34,207 nucleotides of DNA from Oscillospiraceae bacterium (lineage in GTDB: Bacteria; Bacillota; Clostridia; UBA1381; UMGS1253): positions 1 through 34,207 of the forward strand of contig SVKA01000020.1 in assembly GCA_015068725.1 (NCBI GenBank), written 5' to 3'. Every line of letters begins with the position of its first letter. Within the stretch, counting starts at the first letter, position 1. The notes beneath the pieces were generated by a model. It did not search any database. It was not told where the DNA came from and saw only the letters and a program-made list of their open reading frames with translations. Positions 23,451 through 31,953 of this stretch are shown here, in pieces. A program made the translations under genes and the position numbers.

Positions 23451-24665
23451 ATGAGAAAATATGCGTGGATATATATAATTGTGTCAATCATTGTGGCTAT
23501 CTGGGGTGTGCGTTATTTTATGAATAAGCCTGTGCAGACAGAGGTGGCACGTATGATTGAGCACGAAAATACTATAAGTGCATCAGCTGTTCTTGTAAGA
23601 AATGAGATTACATACAAAACGCAGTCGGGCGGCAGTCTTCAACCACAGGTGTTTGATGAGGCGAGAGTGGCAAAGGGCAAAAAAATTGCCACTATGTATA
23701 CACAGGGCATTGATTCAGCACTCAAAGCCGAGCTTGATAGCGTGAGCGAAAAGATTGCAAAGCTTGAGGCAACAACGTCGCAAAACCAGATTTTTGGCAG
23801 TGATATTATGGCGATTGAAACCCGTATTAAATCGGGAGTCAGCGAGGTGATTGAGGCTTCGATATCGTCTGATTTGTCAAATCTTTCGGTAATCTCGCAG
23901 GAGCTTAATGCTCTTGTTGGTACACAAAAGGAGATATCGGGTGCAAAAAGTCCGCGTCAAACGGCACTAAAAGAGCTTTATGCAAAGAAAAGAGAAGTCG
24001 AGGGAAGGATTGACTCTTCAAAGAAAGATATATATTCAACGGGAGCGGGGGTGTATATCTCGGGTGTTGACGGGTGCGAGAATTTTTTAACACCTGATGC
24101 AGTTATGAATATGAGTATAGAGGAGTTTAATTCGCTTTCGCTTCCAAAAAGGGCTGAGCCGAAGGATAAGTACGAGGCGGGCGAGGAGGTCTGCAAAACG
24201 GTGGACAATGGCATATGGTACGTTGCCGCCTGTATAAAGAAAGATGAGCTTGGCGATATGGAAAAGGGCGATTATGTCAGCGTAAGAATACCCGAGCTTG
24301 ATACGGACAAAGTTGATGCGCGTGTTGAGTTTGTTTCCGAGCAGGAGGGAGAATACGCCCTTGTGCTGATTTCATCAAAGCATTACATAAAAAATGTGTA
24401 CAGTGAAAGATGTGTAAATCTTGACATAATAAAAAATACCTACTATGGTCTTAAAATACCTGTAAGTGCCATTCGTGTCGAGGACGAGCAGACGGGGGTT
24501 TTTGTAAATACAGATGGTGTGGCAAGGTTTAGAAAAATTGATATACTTTATAAAAACGATGAATATGCGGTGGTGGAAAAAAGCGCAAAGGAAGGATATT
24601 TGCGGCTTTATGATCCCGTAATTACAAATGGGAGCGGCATTGAGGTCGGAAAACTGGTAAACTAA
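23451..24665 (+). CDS. HlyD-like membrane-anchored adaptor protein at the head of the ylm cluster
   Basis: About 404 residues. One N-terminal membrane segment (YAWIYIIVSIIVAIWGVRYF) is followed by a long extracytoplasmic part with HlyD/AcrA-type layout: a short beta barrel (ISASAVLVRNE), a coiled-coil hairpin (about 85-185, split by a loop), a biotinyl-lipoyl-like return and a C-terminal beta region (YGLKIPVSAIRVEDEQTGVFV). Adaptors normally work with an ABC or RND pump, but none is encoded nearby. The ATG 23451 follows GGGGG at about 8 bases; an in-frame TTG at 23436 precedes that site. ylmE begins 21 bases after the stop. A role in envelope or septum assembly is inference from position. Confidence 0.78.
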   Translation: MRKYAWIYIIVSIIVAIWGVRYFMNKPVQTEVARMIEHENTISASAVLVRNEITYKTQSGGSLQPQVFDEARVAKGKKIATMYTQGIDSALKAELDSVSEKIAKLEATTSQNQIFGSDIMAIETRIKSGVSEVIEASISSDLSNLSVISQELNALVGTQKEISGAKSPRQTALKELYAKKREVEGRIDSSKKDIYSTGAGVYISGVDGCENFLTPDAVMNMSIEEFNSLSLPKRAEPKDKYEAGEEVCKTVDNGIWYVAACIKKDELGDMEKGDYVSVRIPELDTDKVDARVEFVSEQEGEYALVLISSKHYIKNVYSERCVNLDIIKNTYYGLKIPVSAIRVEDEQTGVFVNTDGVARFRKIDILYKNDEYAVVEKSAKEGYLRLYDPVITNGSGIEVGKLVN

Positions 24666-24686
24666 AAAAGATAAGGACACGATAGT

Positions 24687-25385
24687 ATGAACGAGCGTGA
24701 ATATGAAATATCTGAAAATATTAAACGTATAAAAGAAAAGATTGCAAATGCAGCGCTAAAATCGGGACGCAGTGAAAAGGATATAACACTTGTTTGCGTT
24801 ACGAAAAACTTTTCGCCCGATGATATAAATGCGGCACTTTCGTGCGGGATAAGTGATATAGGGGAAAATCGTGTGCAGGAAATGTGCGATAAATATGACA
24901 AGGTTTTTCCGAAAAAATGGCACCTTATAGGGCATTTGCAGACAAATAAGGTAAAGTATATTGTGGACAAGGCTGATTTGATACAATCTGTTGATTCTGT
25001 AAAGCTTTTAAAGGAGATTGAAAATCAGGCGGCAAAAAAGGATGTTATATCCGAAATTTTGCTCCAAATCAACACCTCGGGAGAGGAAACGAAATTTGGA
25101 GCGTCAACGGATGAAATGTATGAGCTTTGTGAGTGTGTATCGTCTATGAAGCACATAAAAGTGCGCGGCTTTATGACGATTGCGCCACTATACGTCAACA
25201 ATGTTTCAAATACATTACATTTTGATAACACGCGCAAGCTCTGTCTTGACATTATGAAGAAGAAATATGATAATATAAGTATGGACTATCTTTCTATGGG
25301 TATGAGCGGCGACTTTGAAGAGGCGATTATGTGTGGCTCAAACATGGTAAGAATAGGAAGTGCAATATTTGGGAAAAGATATTAA
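24687..25385 (+). CDS. ylmE: YggS/YlmE-family PLP homeostasis protein
   Basis: A 232-residue single-domain PLP-binding protein of the YggS/PLPBP family (YlmE in Bacillus), with an alanine-racemase-like N-terminal barrel fold. It buffers pyridoxal phosphate and affects amino acid pools; no enzymatic reaction is established. The PLP lysine is K40 in LVCVTKNFSPDDI. Other family stretches are GENRVQEMCDKY, WHLIGHLQTNKVKYIV and LSMGMSGDFEEAI, with VRIGSAIFGKR at the end. It lies in the standard Gram-positive order ylmE-sepF-yggT-ylmH-divIVA. Confidence 0.93.
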   Translation: MNEREYEISENIKRIKEKIANAALKSGRSEKDITLVCVTKNFSPDDINAALSCGISDIGENRVQEMCDKYDKVFPKKWHLIGHLQTNKVKYIVDKADLIQSVDSVKLLKEIENQAAKKDVISEILLQINTSGEETKFGASTDEMYELCECVSSMKHIKVRGFMTIAPLYVNNVSNTLHFDNTRKLCLDIMKKKYDNISMDYLSMGMSGDFEEAIMCGSNMVRIGSAIFGKRY

Positions 25386-25423
25386 AAAATGTTAATATAA
25401 AAAAATGAATGGGGGATATAATT

Positions 25424-25870
25424 ATGAGCTTTATGGATAAGATGAAATCTGCAATTGGTCTTGGCGAAGAGGAATATTATGACGAGGACGACATATTGAC
25501 AAATGACTACTATGATGAACCTGAAGAAGAGGTGCGTCCGAGCGGTTTTGGAAGAAAAAACAAGGTTGTAAACATTCATGCTACAACACAGTTAAAGGTT
25601 GTTGTAATGCAGCCTGAATGCTTCGAGGATGCGCGCGGTATCGCTGACCATCTTAAAACAAAAAAGCCTGTAATAATTAATCTTGAGGAGCTTGATTCTG
25701 ATGCGGCAAGACGTGTTGTCGATTTCTTAAGCGGCGCAGTTTACGGTCTTGACGGAAATATTCAGAAAATTGCAGCGGGAATATTCCTTATTGCTCCGTA
25801 TAATGTAAGCATTATGGGAGATTTTAAGGACGAGCTTAAGAGTAAGGGCTTGTTTAACTGGACAAACTAA
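25424..25870 (+). CDS. sepF: Cell division protein SepF
   Basis: A 148-residue septum protein that bundles FtsZ filaments and tethers them to the membrane. The short N-terminal amphipathic helix MSFMDKMKSAIGL is the membrane anchor. An acidic linker (EEEYYDEDDILTNDYYDEP) follows, then the SepF core (VVVMQPECFEDARGIADHL, KPVIINLEELDSDAARRVVD, FLSGAVYGLDGNIQKIAAG). The start is ATG 25424, with GGGGGA 7 bases upstream; an in-frame ATG at 25409 would place the ribosome site inside the gene and add residues before the anchor helix. Co-transcribed with ylmE. Confidence 0.95.
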   Translation: MSFMDKMKSAIGLGEEEYYDEDDILTNDYYDEPEEEVRPSGFGRKNKVVNIHATTQLKVVVMQPECFEDARGIADHLKTKKPVIINLEELDSDAARRVVDFLSGAVYGLDGNIQKIAAGIFLIAPYNVSIMGDFKDELKSKGLFNWTN

Positions 25871-25909
25871 CATACAAAGGGCATACATAATATAAAGGAT
25901 GGGATTAAA

Positions 25910-26185
25910 CTGTTAATAGTTGCGATTGCTTTAAATTATCTTTTAGATATAATTATATGGCTTGTTTTTATTCGTTGTATTCTTTCGTGGATACCCGATT
26001 TTTATAACAAGTTCGTGGAAATTATCTATAAGCTTACAGACCCTGTCCTGTTGCCTGCACAAAAATTAATCAGCAAGCTTATGGGCGGCAGGTCAATGAT
26101 GGTTGACCTATCGCCTATTGTTGTATTTTTTATAATTCGCTATATTATAAAGCCTCTTATAATTCATATAGTTATGCTTTTTTAG
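25910..26185 (+). CDS. yggT: YggT-family membrane protein (YlmG), apparent CTG start
   Basis: A 91-residue integral membrane protein with two hydrophobic segments and the YggT signatures: IRCILSWIPDFYNK near residue 21, LTDPVLLPAQKLI near 43, and VDLSPIVVFFIIRYIIKPLI near 65. The family sits in the septum cluster and is linked to division-related membrane organisation. The frame contains no ATG, GTG or TTG upstream of the first hydrophobic segment. The only plausible initiator is CTG 25910, ten bases after AAAGGA (25894-25899); ATT 25904 is an alternative. The frame is continuous with sepF and lies between sepF and ylmH, exactly where yggT belongs, so the gene is real despite the odd start. 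Confidence 0.88.
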   Translation: MLIVAIALNYLLDIIIWLVFIRCILSWIPDFYNKFVEIIYKLTDPVLLPAQKLISKLMGGRSMMVDLSPIVVFFIIRYIIKPLIIHIVMLF

Positions 26186-26210
26186 AGCGATAGCTGAACG
26201 GACATGATAA

Positions 26211-26990
26211 ATGGATAAAAAGATACTTTCGATTATAGAAGACGAACAAAAACGACTTGTAATATCAAAAATAATAGACTGTGTAAATTTAGCTTCCAAG
26301 CATTGTGAGGCTAAATTTACTCATTTTTTAGACCCTGCAACGCTTTACTTTGCCGAACAAAAGCTTGTGTTTGATGCAGATGTTAACGTTTCTTTCTGGG
26401 GCGGATATGAAGGGGCAGAGCGGCAGATTATGTGTGTATCGCCCGAATGGGAAACCATTTCAAATGAGGATTTTCCGCTAACGTGCATAAAGGCGACATC
26501 GTCGGATTTTGTAAGCCTTACGCACCGCGACTATCTTGGCGCTCTTATGGGACTCGGGATAGAGCGTGAGCAGACGGGCGACATTGTCATTGATGGTACG
26601 AATGCATATATCTTTTGTAAAAAAGAGATGGCAGATTATATTATGCACAATCTTGATAAGGTGGGGCGCGGCGGCGTAAAGATGAGCATTATAAAAGATG
26701 CGGACGTGCTTTGCGCAAAAAGAGAGGAAAAGCTTATCAAGATGAGCGTTGCGTCGCTAAGGCTTGATTCTGTTTTATCAGGAGCGCTCAATCTTTCACG
26801 CACGGCGAGCGCCGATTTGATAAAATCGTGCAAAGTAAAGGTTAATTTTGATGAATGTGTAAATTTATCTAAGATTTTGTCGTGTGGGGACTTGATTTCT
26901 GTGCGCGGATTTGGTAGACTAAAAGTCAGTGAGGTTGGCGGCGAAACGAGAAAAGGAAGAATCGTCGTTTTTGTAAAAAGATATTTATAA
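26211..26990 (+). CDS. ylmH: YlmH-family S4-domain RNA-binding protein
   Basis: A 259-residue protein. The N-terminal half has the YlmH fold (FLDPATLYFAEQ; SVSPEWE-like region; LTHRDYLGALMGLGIEREQT, then GDIVIDGTNAYIFC). The C-terminal S4 RNA-binding domain covers about 180-245 (ASLRLDSVLSGALNLSRTAS). Bacillus YlmH is linked to cell division by position, and recent work ties the family to rescue of stalled ribosomes. The Shine-Dalgarno is weak (ACGGAC before ATG 26211), so expression may depend on coupling with yggT, whose stop is 25 bases upstream. Confidence 0.9.
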   Translation: MDKKILSIIEDEQKRLVISKIIDCVNLASKHCEAKFTHFLDPATLYFAEQKLVFDADVNVSFWGGYEGAERQIMCVSPEWETISNEDFPLTCIKATSSDFVSLTHRDYLGALMGLGIEREQTGDIVIDGTNAYIFCKKEMADYIMHNLDKVGRGGVKMSIIKDADVLCAKREEKLIKMSVASLRLDSVLSGALNLSRTASADLIKSCKVKVNFDECVNLSKILSCGDLISVRGFGRLKVSEVGGETRKGRIVVFVKRYL

Positions 26991-27037
26991 GATACAAACA
27001 GAAGAAATGATTAAATATAATTTAAGGGGGAAATAAA

Positions 27038-27481
27038 ATGCTTACTCCGCTCGAAATTGAAAACAGAGAATTTAAAAAGACCGTAGGTGGCTACAATCGT
27101 GACGATGTAGAGGATTTTATGAGTCTTATACTCGTTGATTATGAAAAGCTTTACAGAGAAAATGTTGCATCGCGTGAAAAGATTGAGGCGCTAAACAGTG
27201 CACTCGAAAATTATAAAAATCAAGAAGCGACTATGCAAAACGCAATCCTTGCGGCGCAAAAAGCAGCTGATGCACTTTCGCAGGCTGCGAGTGAAAAGGC
27301 TGATTTGATAATAAAGGAAGCGCAGGTAAAAGCGGGCGATATAATTCGTGAGGCGAATGACGAAATAGCAAAGCTTGACCTTCGTTATGCTGATATAAAG
27401 CAGCAGATAGAAAGCTATAAAATGCGTGTAGGCGCTATTATAAAATCACAGCTTGATATATTAGAGGATTTAAATGCATAA
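27038..27481 (+). CDS. divIVA: DivIVA-domain protein
   Basis: A 147-residue coiled-coil protein that marks negatively curved membrane at poles and septa. The N-terminal DivIVA lipid-binding motif is clear (LTPLEIENREFKKTVGGYNR, DDVEDFMSLI). It is followed by almost unbroken heptads rich in Ala, Glu and Lys to the end. At this length it resembles the short GpsB/DivIVA-like members more than the long ones. The ATG follows AAGGGGGA. It is the last gene of the septum cluster, and ileS starts 43 bases later. Confidence 0.93.
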   Translation: MLTPLEIENREFKKTVGGYNRDDVEDFMSLILVDYEKLYRENVASREKIEALNSALENYKNQEATMQNAILAAQKAADALSQAASEKADLIIKEAQVKAGDIIREANDEIAKLDLRYADIKQQIESYKMRVGAIIKSQLDILEDLNA

Positions 27482-27524
27482 AAAATGACCGGGCTTGCAT
27501 TAAAGCAGAAAGGACGAAAAATCA

Positions 27525-30317
27525 ATGGCTGAAAACGAAAAAAACTATAACGAAACTATTCACTTACCCAAAACAGATTTTCCTATGCGCGGCAACTTAC
27601 CTGCGCGTGAGCCGGAAATTCTTGCGCGATGGGAAGAAGAAGAACTTTACAAGACTCTTATGGAGCGTAACAAGGGCAAAAAGCCTTTTGTTTTGCACGA
27701 CGGCCCTCCGTATGCAAACGGCGATATCCATATGGGACACGCGCTCAACAAAATTTTGAAGGATATTATCGTAAGATATAAGAATCTTGCAGGCTTTTAT
27801 GCGCCGTATGTTCCGGGTTGGGATACACACGGTCTTCCGATTGAGCAGCAGGCTATAAAAAAGCTTGGTATCAATCGCCACGAGGCAGGCCCTGTAAAAT
27901 TCAGACAGGCGTGTCGTGAATTTGCACTTCAGAATGTTGAAAATCAAAAAGAGCAGTTCAAGCGTCTTGGTGTAATAGGTGATTGGGATAATCCGTATCT
28001 GACACTCAAAAATGAGTTTGTTGCAACTCAGGTTGAGGTTTTTGGCGAAATGGCTAAAAACGGACTTATATACAAGGGCTTGAAGCCTGTTTATTGGTGC
28101 CCGCATTGTGAAACTGCGCTTGCAGAGGCAGAAATTGAGTACGCTGAAGATAAGACAAAGTCAATTTTTGTAAAGTTTGAAGTAGCTGATGATAAGGGAC
28201 TATTTGACGGACTTGGAAAAGTGTATTTTGTTATCTGGACAACGACAACATGGACACTTCCTGGTAATGTTGCAGTATGTTTAAATCCTGATTTTGAATA
28301 TTCTGCTGTTAAGTTTGCTAATGGTGAAACATATATTCTTGCATCAGAGCTTGTTGAGGGTGTTGTTTCGGCGGCAAATCTTGGCGCTGATTATGAGGTT
28401 GTCAAGACATTTAAGGGCAGCGAGCTTGAGCTTATAGAGTGTAATCATCCTTTCCTTGACAGAAAATCGCTTGTTATTGTGGGTGATCACGTAACACTTG
28501 AAGCAGGTACAGGCTGCGTTCATACCGCTCCCGGTTTTGGTGCAGAGGACTATATCGTATGTAAAAACTATCCCCAGCTTGAGATAGTTGTGCCCGTTGA
28601 CAGTAAGGGTTATCAGACAGAAGAGGCGGGCGAGTTTGCAGGTCTTTATTATGAAGAATCAAACGAGAAAATTCTCGAGAATTTAGAAAAATCGGGCGCA
28701 CTTTTGGCAGCTATTGAGATTGCCCATCAGTATCCGCATTGTTGGAGATGCGACCATCCGATAATCTTCCGTGCTGCTGACCAGTGGTTTGCATCTGTGG
28801 ATGCGCTCAAAGAGGATGCAGTAAAGGCGATTAGAGGTGTGAAATGGCTTCCGCAATGGGGCGAGGAAAGAATCACATCAATGGTTGTTGACAGAAGCGA
28901 CTGGTGTATCTCGCGTCAGAGAACATGGGGTGTACCGATTCCGATGTTCTATTGTGAAAAGTGCGGAAAAGAGCTTATAAACGACGATACAATCAAGGCT
29001 GTAAGTGATTTGTTCAAGACAAAAGGCCCTGATATGTGGTGGGAACTTGATGCCTCGGAAATATTGCCGGTAGGCACAAAGTGCGAATGCGGATGCGATA
29101 AGTTTACAAAAGAGCACGATATAATGGACGTATGGTTTGACTCGGGTTCATCACACAAGGCTGTTTGTGGTACACGTGATGATTTGGTATATCCGCCTGA
29201 TATGTATCTTGAGGGTAACGACCAGTACAGAGGTTGGTTCCAGTCGTCGCTTCTTACAAGCATAGCTATTAACAAAGCTGCGCCGTATAACACAGTTATT
29301 ACTCATGGTATGATTCAGGATGGCGAAGGCAGAAAAATGTCAAAATCAAAGGGCAATTCAATTTCGCCGCAGGAAATCATCGACCAGTATGGTGCAGATG
29401 TTCTAAGATTGTGGGTTGTTTCTGCGGACTATCGTACAGATATGAGAATGTCCAAAGAAATGCTTAAACAGCTTTCGGAAGGATATCGTAAGATAAGAAA
29501 TACTGCACGTTATATCCTTGGAAATATATCCGATTTTGATCCGAATAAGGATATGGTAGCTTACGAGGATATGGAAGAACTCGATAAGTGGGCACTTATG
29601 AAAATCAATGAGCTTGTTAAAAAGTCGATTGATGCGTACGAGGCGTATGAGTATCATACACTTTATCACGGAATTCACAATTTCTGTGTAGTTGATATGA
29701 GTAGCTTCTACCTTGATATTATAAAGGACAGACTCTATACTGAAAAGGTTGACGGAAAGCTTCGTCGCAGTGCACAAAGTGCAATGTATATGATACTTGA
29801 AAAGCTTACATTGCTTCTTGCGCCGATTTTGGTATATACAACAGAGGAAATATGGTCGTTTATGCCGCATACAAAAGAGCATGCTGCGCAGAGCGTATTG
29901 TTTAACTCTATGCCAAGCTATGATGCAAAATATGAAAACGAGGCTCTTGCTAATAAGTGGGAAAAGGTTATCGCTATTCGCGACGATGTTTTAAAAGCAC
30001 TTGAACAGGCGCGCGCAAATAAGGTGATAGGACAGTCGCTTGCGGCGGATATTGTTGTATATGCAAACAAGGATGAGTACGATTTCCTTGACAGCATCAA
30101 AGATGAGCTTGCAACAATATTTATCGTTTCAAGAGTAGCACTTGAAGGTGCAGAGAGTGCGGGCGCAGATGCTTTCGCAGGTGAAATTATAAAAACAAAG
30201 GTTAGCGCTGCAGAAGGCGAAAAGTGCGAGCGTTGCTGGATTTATTCTGATTCTATTGGATCCGACAGTGAGCATCCGACGCTTTGTGCACGTTGTGCGA
30301 GCGTTCTTAAGGACTAA
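27525..30317 (+). CDS. ileS: Isoleucyl-tRNA synthetase
   Basis: A 930-residue class I synthetase charging tRNA-Ile in the cytoplasm. HIGH motif is HMGH at 69-72, within PPYANGDIHMGHALNKILKD. The editing (CP1) domain follows (WTTTTWTLPGN; GTGCVHTAPGFGAEDY). KMSKS is at 604-608, and the anticodon-binding region leads to a C-terminal zinc finger with C901, C904, C921 and C924. The presence of the finger and the 930 length match the bacterial, mupirocin-sensitive-type class (inference). It lies 43 bases after divIVA, as in many Firmicutes. That gap is too short for the T-box leader usually found before ileS. Confidence 0.97.
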   Translation: MAENEKNYNETIHLPKTDFPMRGNLPAREPEILARWEEEELYKTLMERNKGKKPFVLHDGPPYANGDIHMGHALNKILKDIIVRYKNLAGFYAPYVPGWDTHGLPIEQQAIKKLGINRHEAGPVKFRQACREFALQNVENQKEQFKRLGVIGDWDNPYLTLKNEFVATQVEVFGEMAKNGLIYKGLKPVYWCPHCETALAEAEIEYAEDKTKSIFVKFEVADDKGLFDGLGKVYFVIWTTTTWTLPGNVAVCLNPDFEYSAVKFANGETYILASELVEGVVSAANLGADYEVVKTFKGSELELIECNHPFLDRKSLVIVGDHVTLEAGTGCVHTAPGFGAEDYIVCKNYPQLEIVVPVDSKGYQTEEAGEFAGLYYEESNEKILENLEKSGALLAAIEIAHQYPHCWRCDHPIIFRAADQWFASVDALKEDAVKAIRGVKWLPQWGEERITSMVVDRSDWCISRQRTWGVPIPMFYCEKCGKELINDDTIKAVSDLFKTKGPDMWWELDASEILPVGTKCECGCDKFTKEHDIMDVWFDSGSSHKAVCGTRDDLVYPPDMYLEGNDQYRGWFQSSLLTSIAINKAAPYNTVITHGMIQDGEGRKMSKSKGNSISPQEIIDQYGADVLRLWVVSADYRTDMRMSKEMLKQLSEGYRKIRNTARYILGNISDFDPNKDMVAYEDMEELDKWALMKINELVKKSIDAYEAYEYHTLYHGIHNFCVVDMSSFYLDIIKDRLYTEKVDGKLRRSAQSAMYMILEKLTLLLAPILVYTTEEIWSFMPHTKEHAAQSVLFNSMPSYDAKYENEALANKWEKVIAIRDDVLKALEQARANKVIGQSLAADIVVYANKDEYDFLDSIKDELATIFIVSRVALEGAESAGADAFAGEIIKTKVSAAEGEKCERCWIYSDSIGSDSEHPTLCARCASVLKD

Positions 30318-30339
30318 TATGCAGTAAGGTGAATTATTT

Positions 30340-30363
30340 GGGAAGGCAATAGTTTGCCTTCCC
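30340..30363 (+). terminator. Terminator-like hairpin after ileS
   Basis: A perfect 10-bp stem (GGGAAGGCAA with TTGCCTTCCC) has a 4-base loop. The following TTATTCATATT is only a poor T run, so termination may be partial and some transcription may continue into aroB 30 bases later. Confidence 0.65.
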
Positions 30364-30393
30364 TTATTCATATTAAAAAAGTGGGGCAAAAAA

Positions 30394-31473
30394 ATGCAAA
30401 GACTAAATCTTGATTTTGAAAAACGCAGTTATGATATTGTTATAGATACGAGTTTTGATATGCTCTCTGATGAGCTTTCGCGCGTATGCAAGGGAAAGCT
30501 TTTGATTGTCAGCGACACAAATGTAGCACCGATTTATCTTTCAAAGCTTGAAGAGTGTATATGCAAAGCAGGATTTTTAAAGCCCGGATGCGTTATATTT
30601 GAAGCGGGGGAAAAAAGCAAAAATATAGATACGCTTCAAAAGATATATAATAGCGCGATAGAGCACAAGCTTGACAGAAAGTCTGCTATCATAGCGCTTG
30701 GCGGCGGCGTTGTCGGGGATATGGCAGGACTTGCGGCAGCGACATATATGCGTGGCATTGATTTTGTGCAGATACCGACTACACTTCTTGCGCAAACAGA
30801 CAGCAGCGTCGGCGGCAAGGTTGGTATTGATTTTTCGGGCGTGAAAAATATTATCGGCGCATTTAAACAACCTTCGCTTGTATATATAAATACATCTACA
30901 TTAAAAACACTTCCAAAACGCGAGTTTAGCGCCGGTATGGCAGAGGTTATAAAGTATGGTGTTATAAGGGATGACGAATTTTTAAGTTATCTTGAACAAA
31001 ATGCTGATGCTATATCAAGTCTTGACGATAAAGCAATTGAAAAGGTAATTTATAAATGCTGTGCTATCAAGGCAGACGTTGTAATGCACGACGAAACAGA
31101 AATGGGAATGCGTGCTATATTAAATTTTGGACATACAATAGGGCACGGGGTTGAAAGCGCGAAGGATTTTGAGCTTTTGCACGGCGAGTGTGTAGCGCTT
31201 GGTATGATTGGTGCGCTTGATATTTCGCTTGCACGCGGATACGTTACAAAAGAGTATTATGAGCGTGTAAAAAATATAATTTTTTCTTATGCTCTTGAAA
31301 CAACCTTTTGCGGCGCAGACAAAAAAACTGTTATAGAATATATGCAAAATGACAAAAAGAAAATTTCGGATAGGCTTCGTTTTGTGCTCATAAAAGGCAA
31401 GGGAGAAACTGTTATTTTAGACGATATTACAGCTGATGAAACAGAGCGTGCAATAGAGTGCATAATTAGATAA
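30394..31473 (+). CDS. aroB: 3-dehydroquinate synthase
   Basis: Second step of the shikimate pathway: converts DAHP to 3-dehydroquinate using NAD and a metal ion. At 359 residues it has the standard length. Visible are the NAD-binding loop IIALGGGVVGDMAGLAAATY, QIPTTLLAQTDSSVGGKVGI, the metal-ligand region AEVIKYGVI with the downstream NFGHTIGHGVES and LLHGECVALGM histidines. No other aro gene is near. lspA begins 12 bases after the stop, so aroB, lspA and rluD are co-transcribed. Confidence 0.95.
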   Translation: MQRLNLDFEKRSYDIVIDTSFDMLSDELSRVCKGKLLIVSDTNVAPIYLSKLEECICKAGFLKPGCVIFEAGEKSKNIDTLQKIYNSAIEHKLDRKSAIIALGGGVVGDMAGLAAATYMRGIDFVQIPTTLLAQTDSSVGGKVGIDFSGVKNIIGAFKQPSLVYINTSTLKTLPKREFSAGMAEVIKYGVIRDDEFLSYLEQNADAISSLDDKAIEKVIYKCCAIKADVVMHDETEMGMRAILNFGHTIGHGVESAKDFELLHGECVALGMIGALDISLARGYVTKEYYERVKNIIFSYALETTFCGADKKTVIEYMQNDKKKISDRLRFVLIKGKGETVILDDITADETERAIECIIR

Positions 31474-31485
31474 TTTGGCGGTGAA

Positions 31486-31953
31486 ATGATGATATATATA
31501 ATAATTACGCTCGTGCTTATAGCACTTGACCAGGCGGCAAAGTTTGTGGCAAGAAAGCTTCTTGCAGGAGCGGGAGCAGTTGATTTTATAAAAAACATAA
31601 TGGATTTTGTGTATGTAGAAAACAGGGGCGCGGCATTTGGAATGATGCAGAATACGCGTTGGTTTTTGATGGCCATTACATTTGTTGTGCTTGTCGCTTT
31701 ATTGATATATGTTATAAAAAACAAAAGCAAAACACCGCTTTTTTTGAGCGCAGCATCGCTTATCTTTGCAGGTGGAATCGGCAATCTGATTGACAGAATA
31801 GCTTTTGGATATGTAACGGATTTTCTTCATTTTTTGTTTATGGATTTTCCGTGCTTTAATATTGCAGATATATGCGTATGCATTGGTGCGGTGTTAATGA
31901 TTATCTATATTTTATTTTCAGAAAATATCAAGGGAGAAACAGATGAGCGATAA
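31486..31953 (+). CDS. lspA: Lipoprotein signal peptidase (signal peptidase II)
   Basis: A membrane aspartyl peptidase that removes the signal peptide of prolipoproteins after lipidation. The 155-residue protein has four membrane segments and the family boxes: ALDQAAKF, VYVENRGAAFGMM, GNLIDRIAFGYVTDF and FNIADICVCIG. The catalytic aspartates are D112 and D128. Two prolipoproteins with recognisable lipoboxes occur in this window (19471-20001 and 32944-33882) and are natural substrates. Two adjacent ATG codons (31486 and 31489) are possible starts. The gene overlaps rluD by 11 bases. Confidence 0.96.
   Translation: MMIYIIITLVLIALDQAAKFVARKLLAGAGAVDFIKNIMDFVYVENRGAAFGMMQNTRWFLMAITFVVLVALLIYVIKNKSKTPLFLSAASLIFAGGIGNLIDRIAFGYVTDFLHFLFMDFPCFNIADICVCIGAVLMIIYILFSENIKGETDER

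Noticed and set aside
27482-27524. T-box riboswitch before ileS
   Set aside because: Only 43 bases separate divIVA from ileS, far too short for a T-box, and no specifier or antiterminator sequence is present.
27597-28106. Long open frame opposite ileS (about 169 codons, minus strand)
   Set aside because: Antisense to conserved ileS sequence, with no ribosome site and no protein-like pattern.
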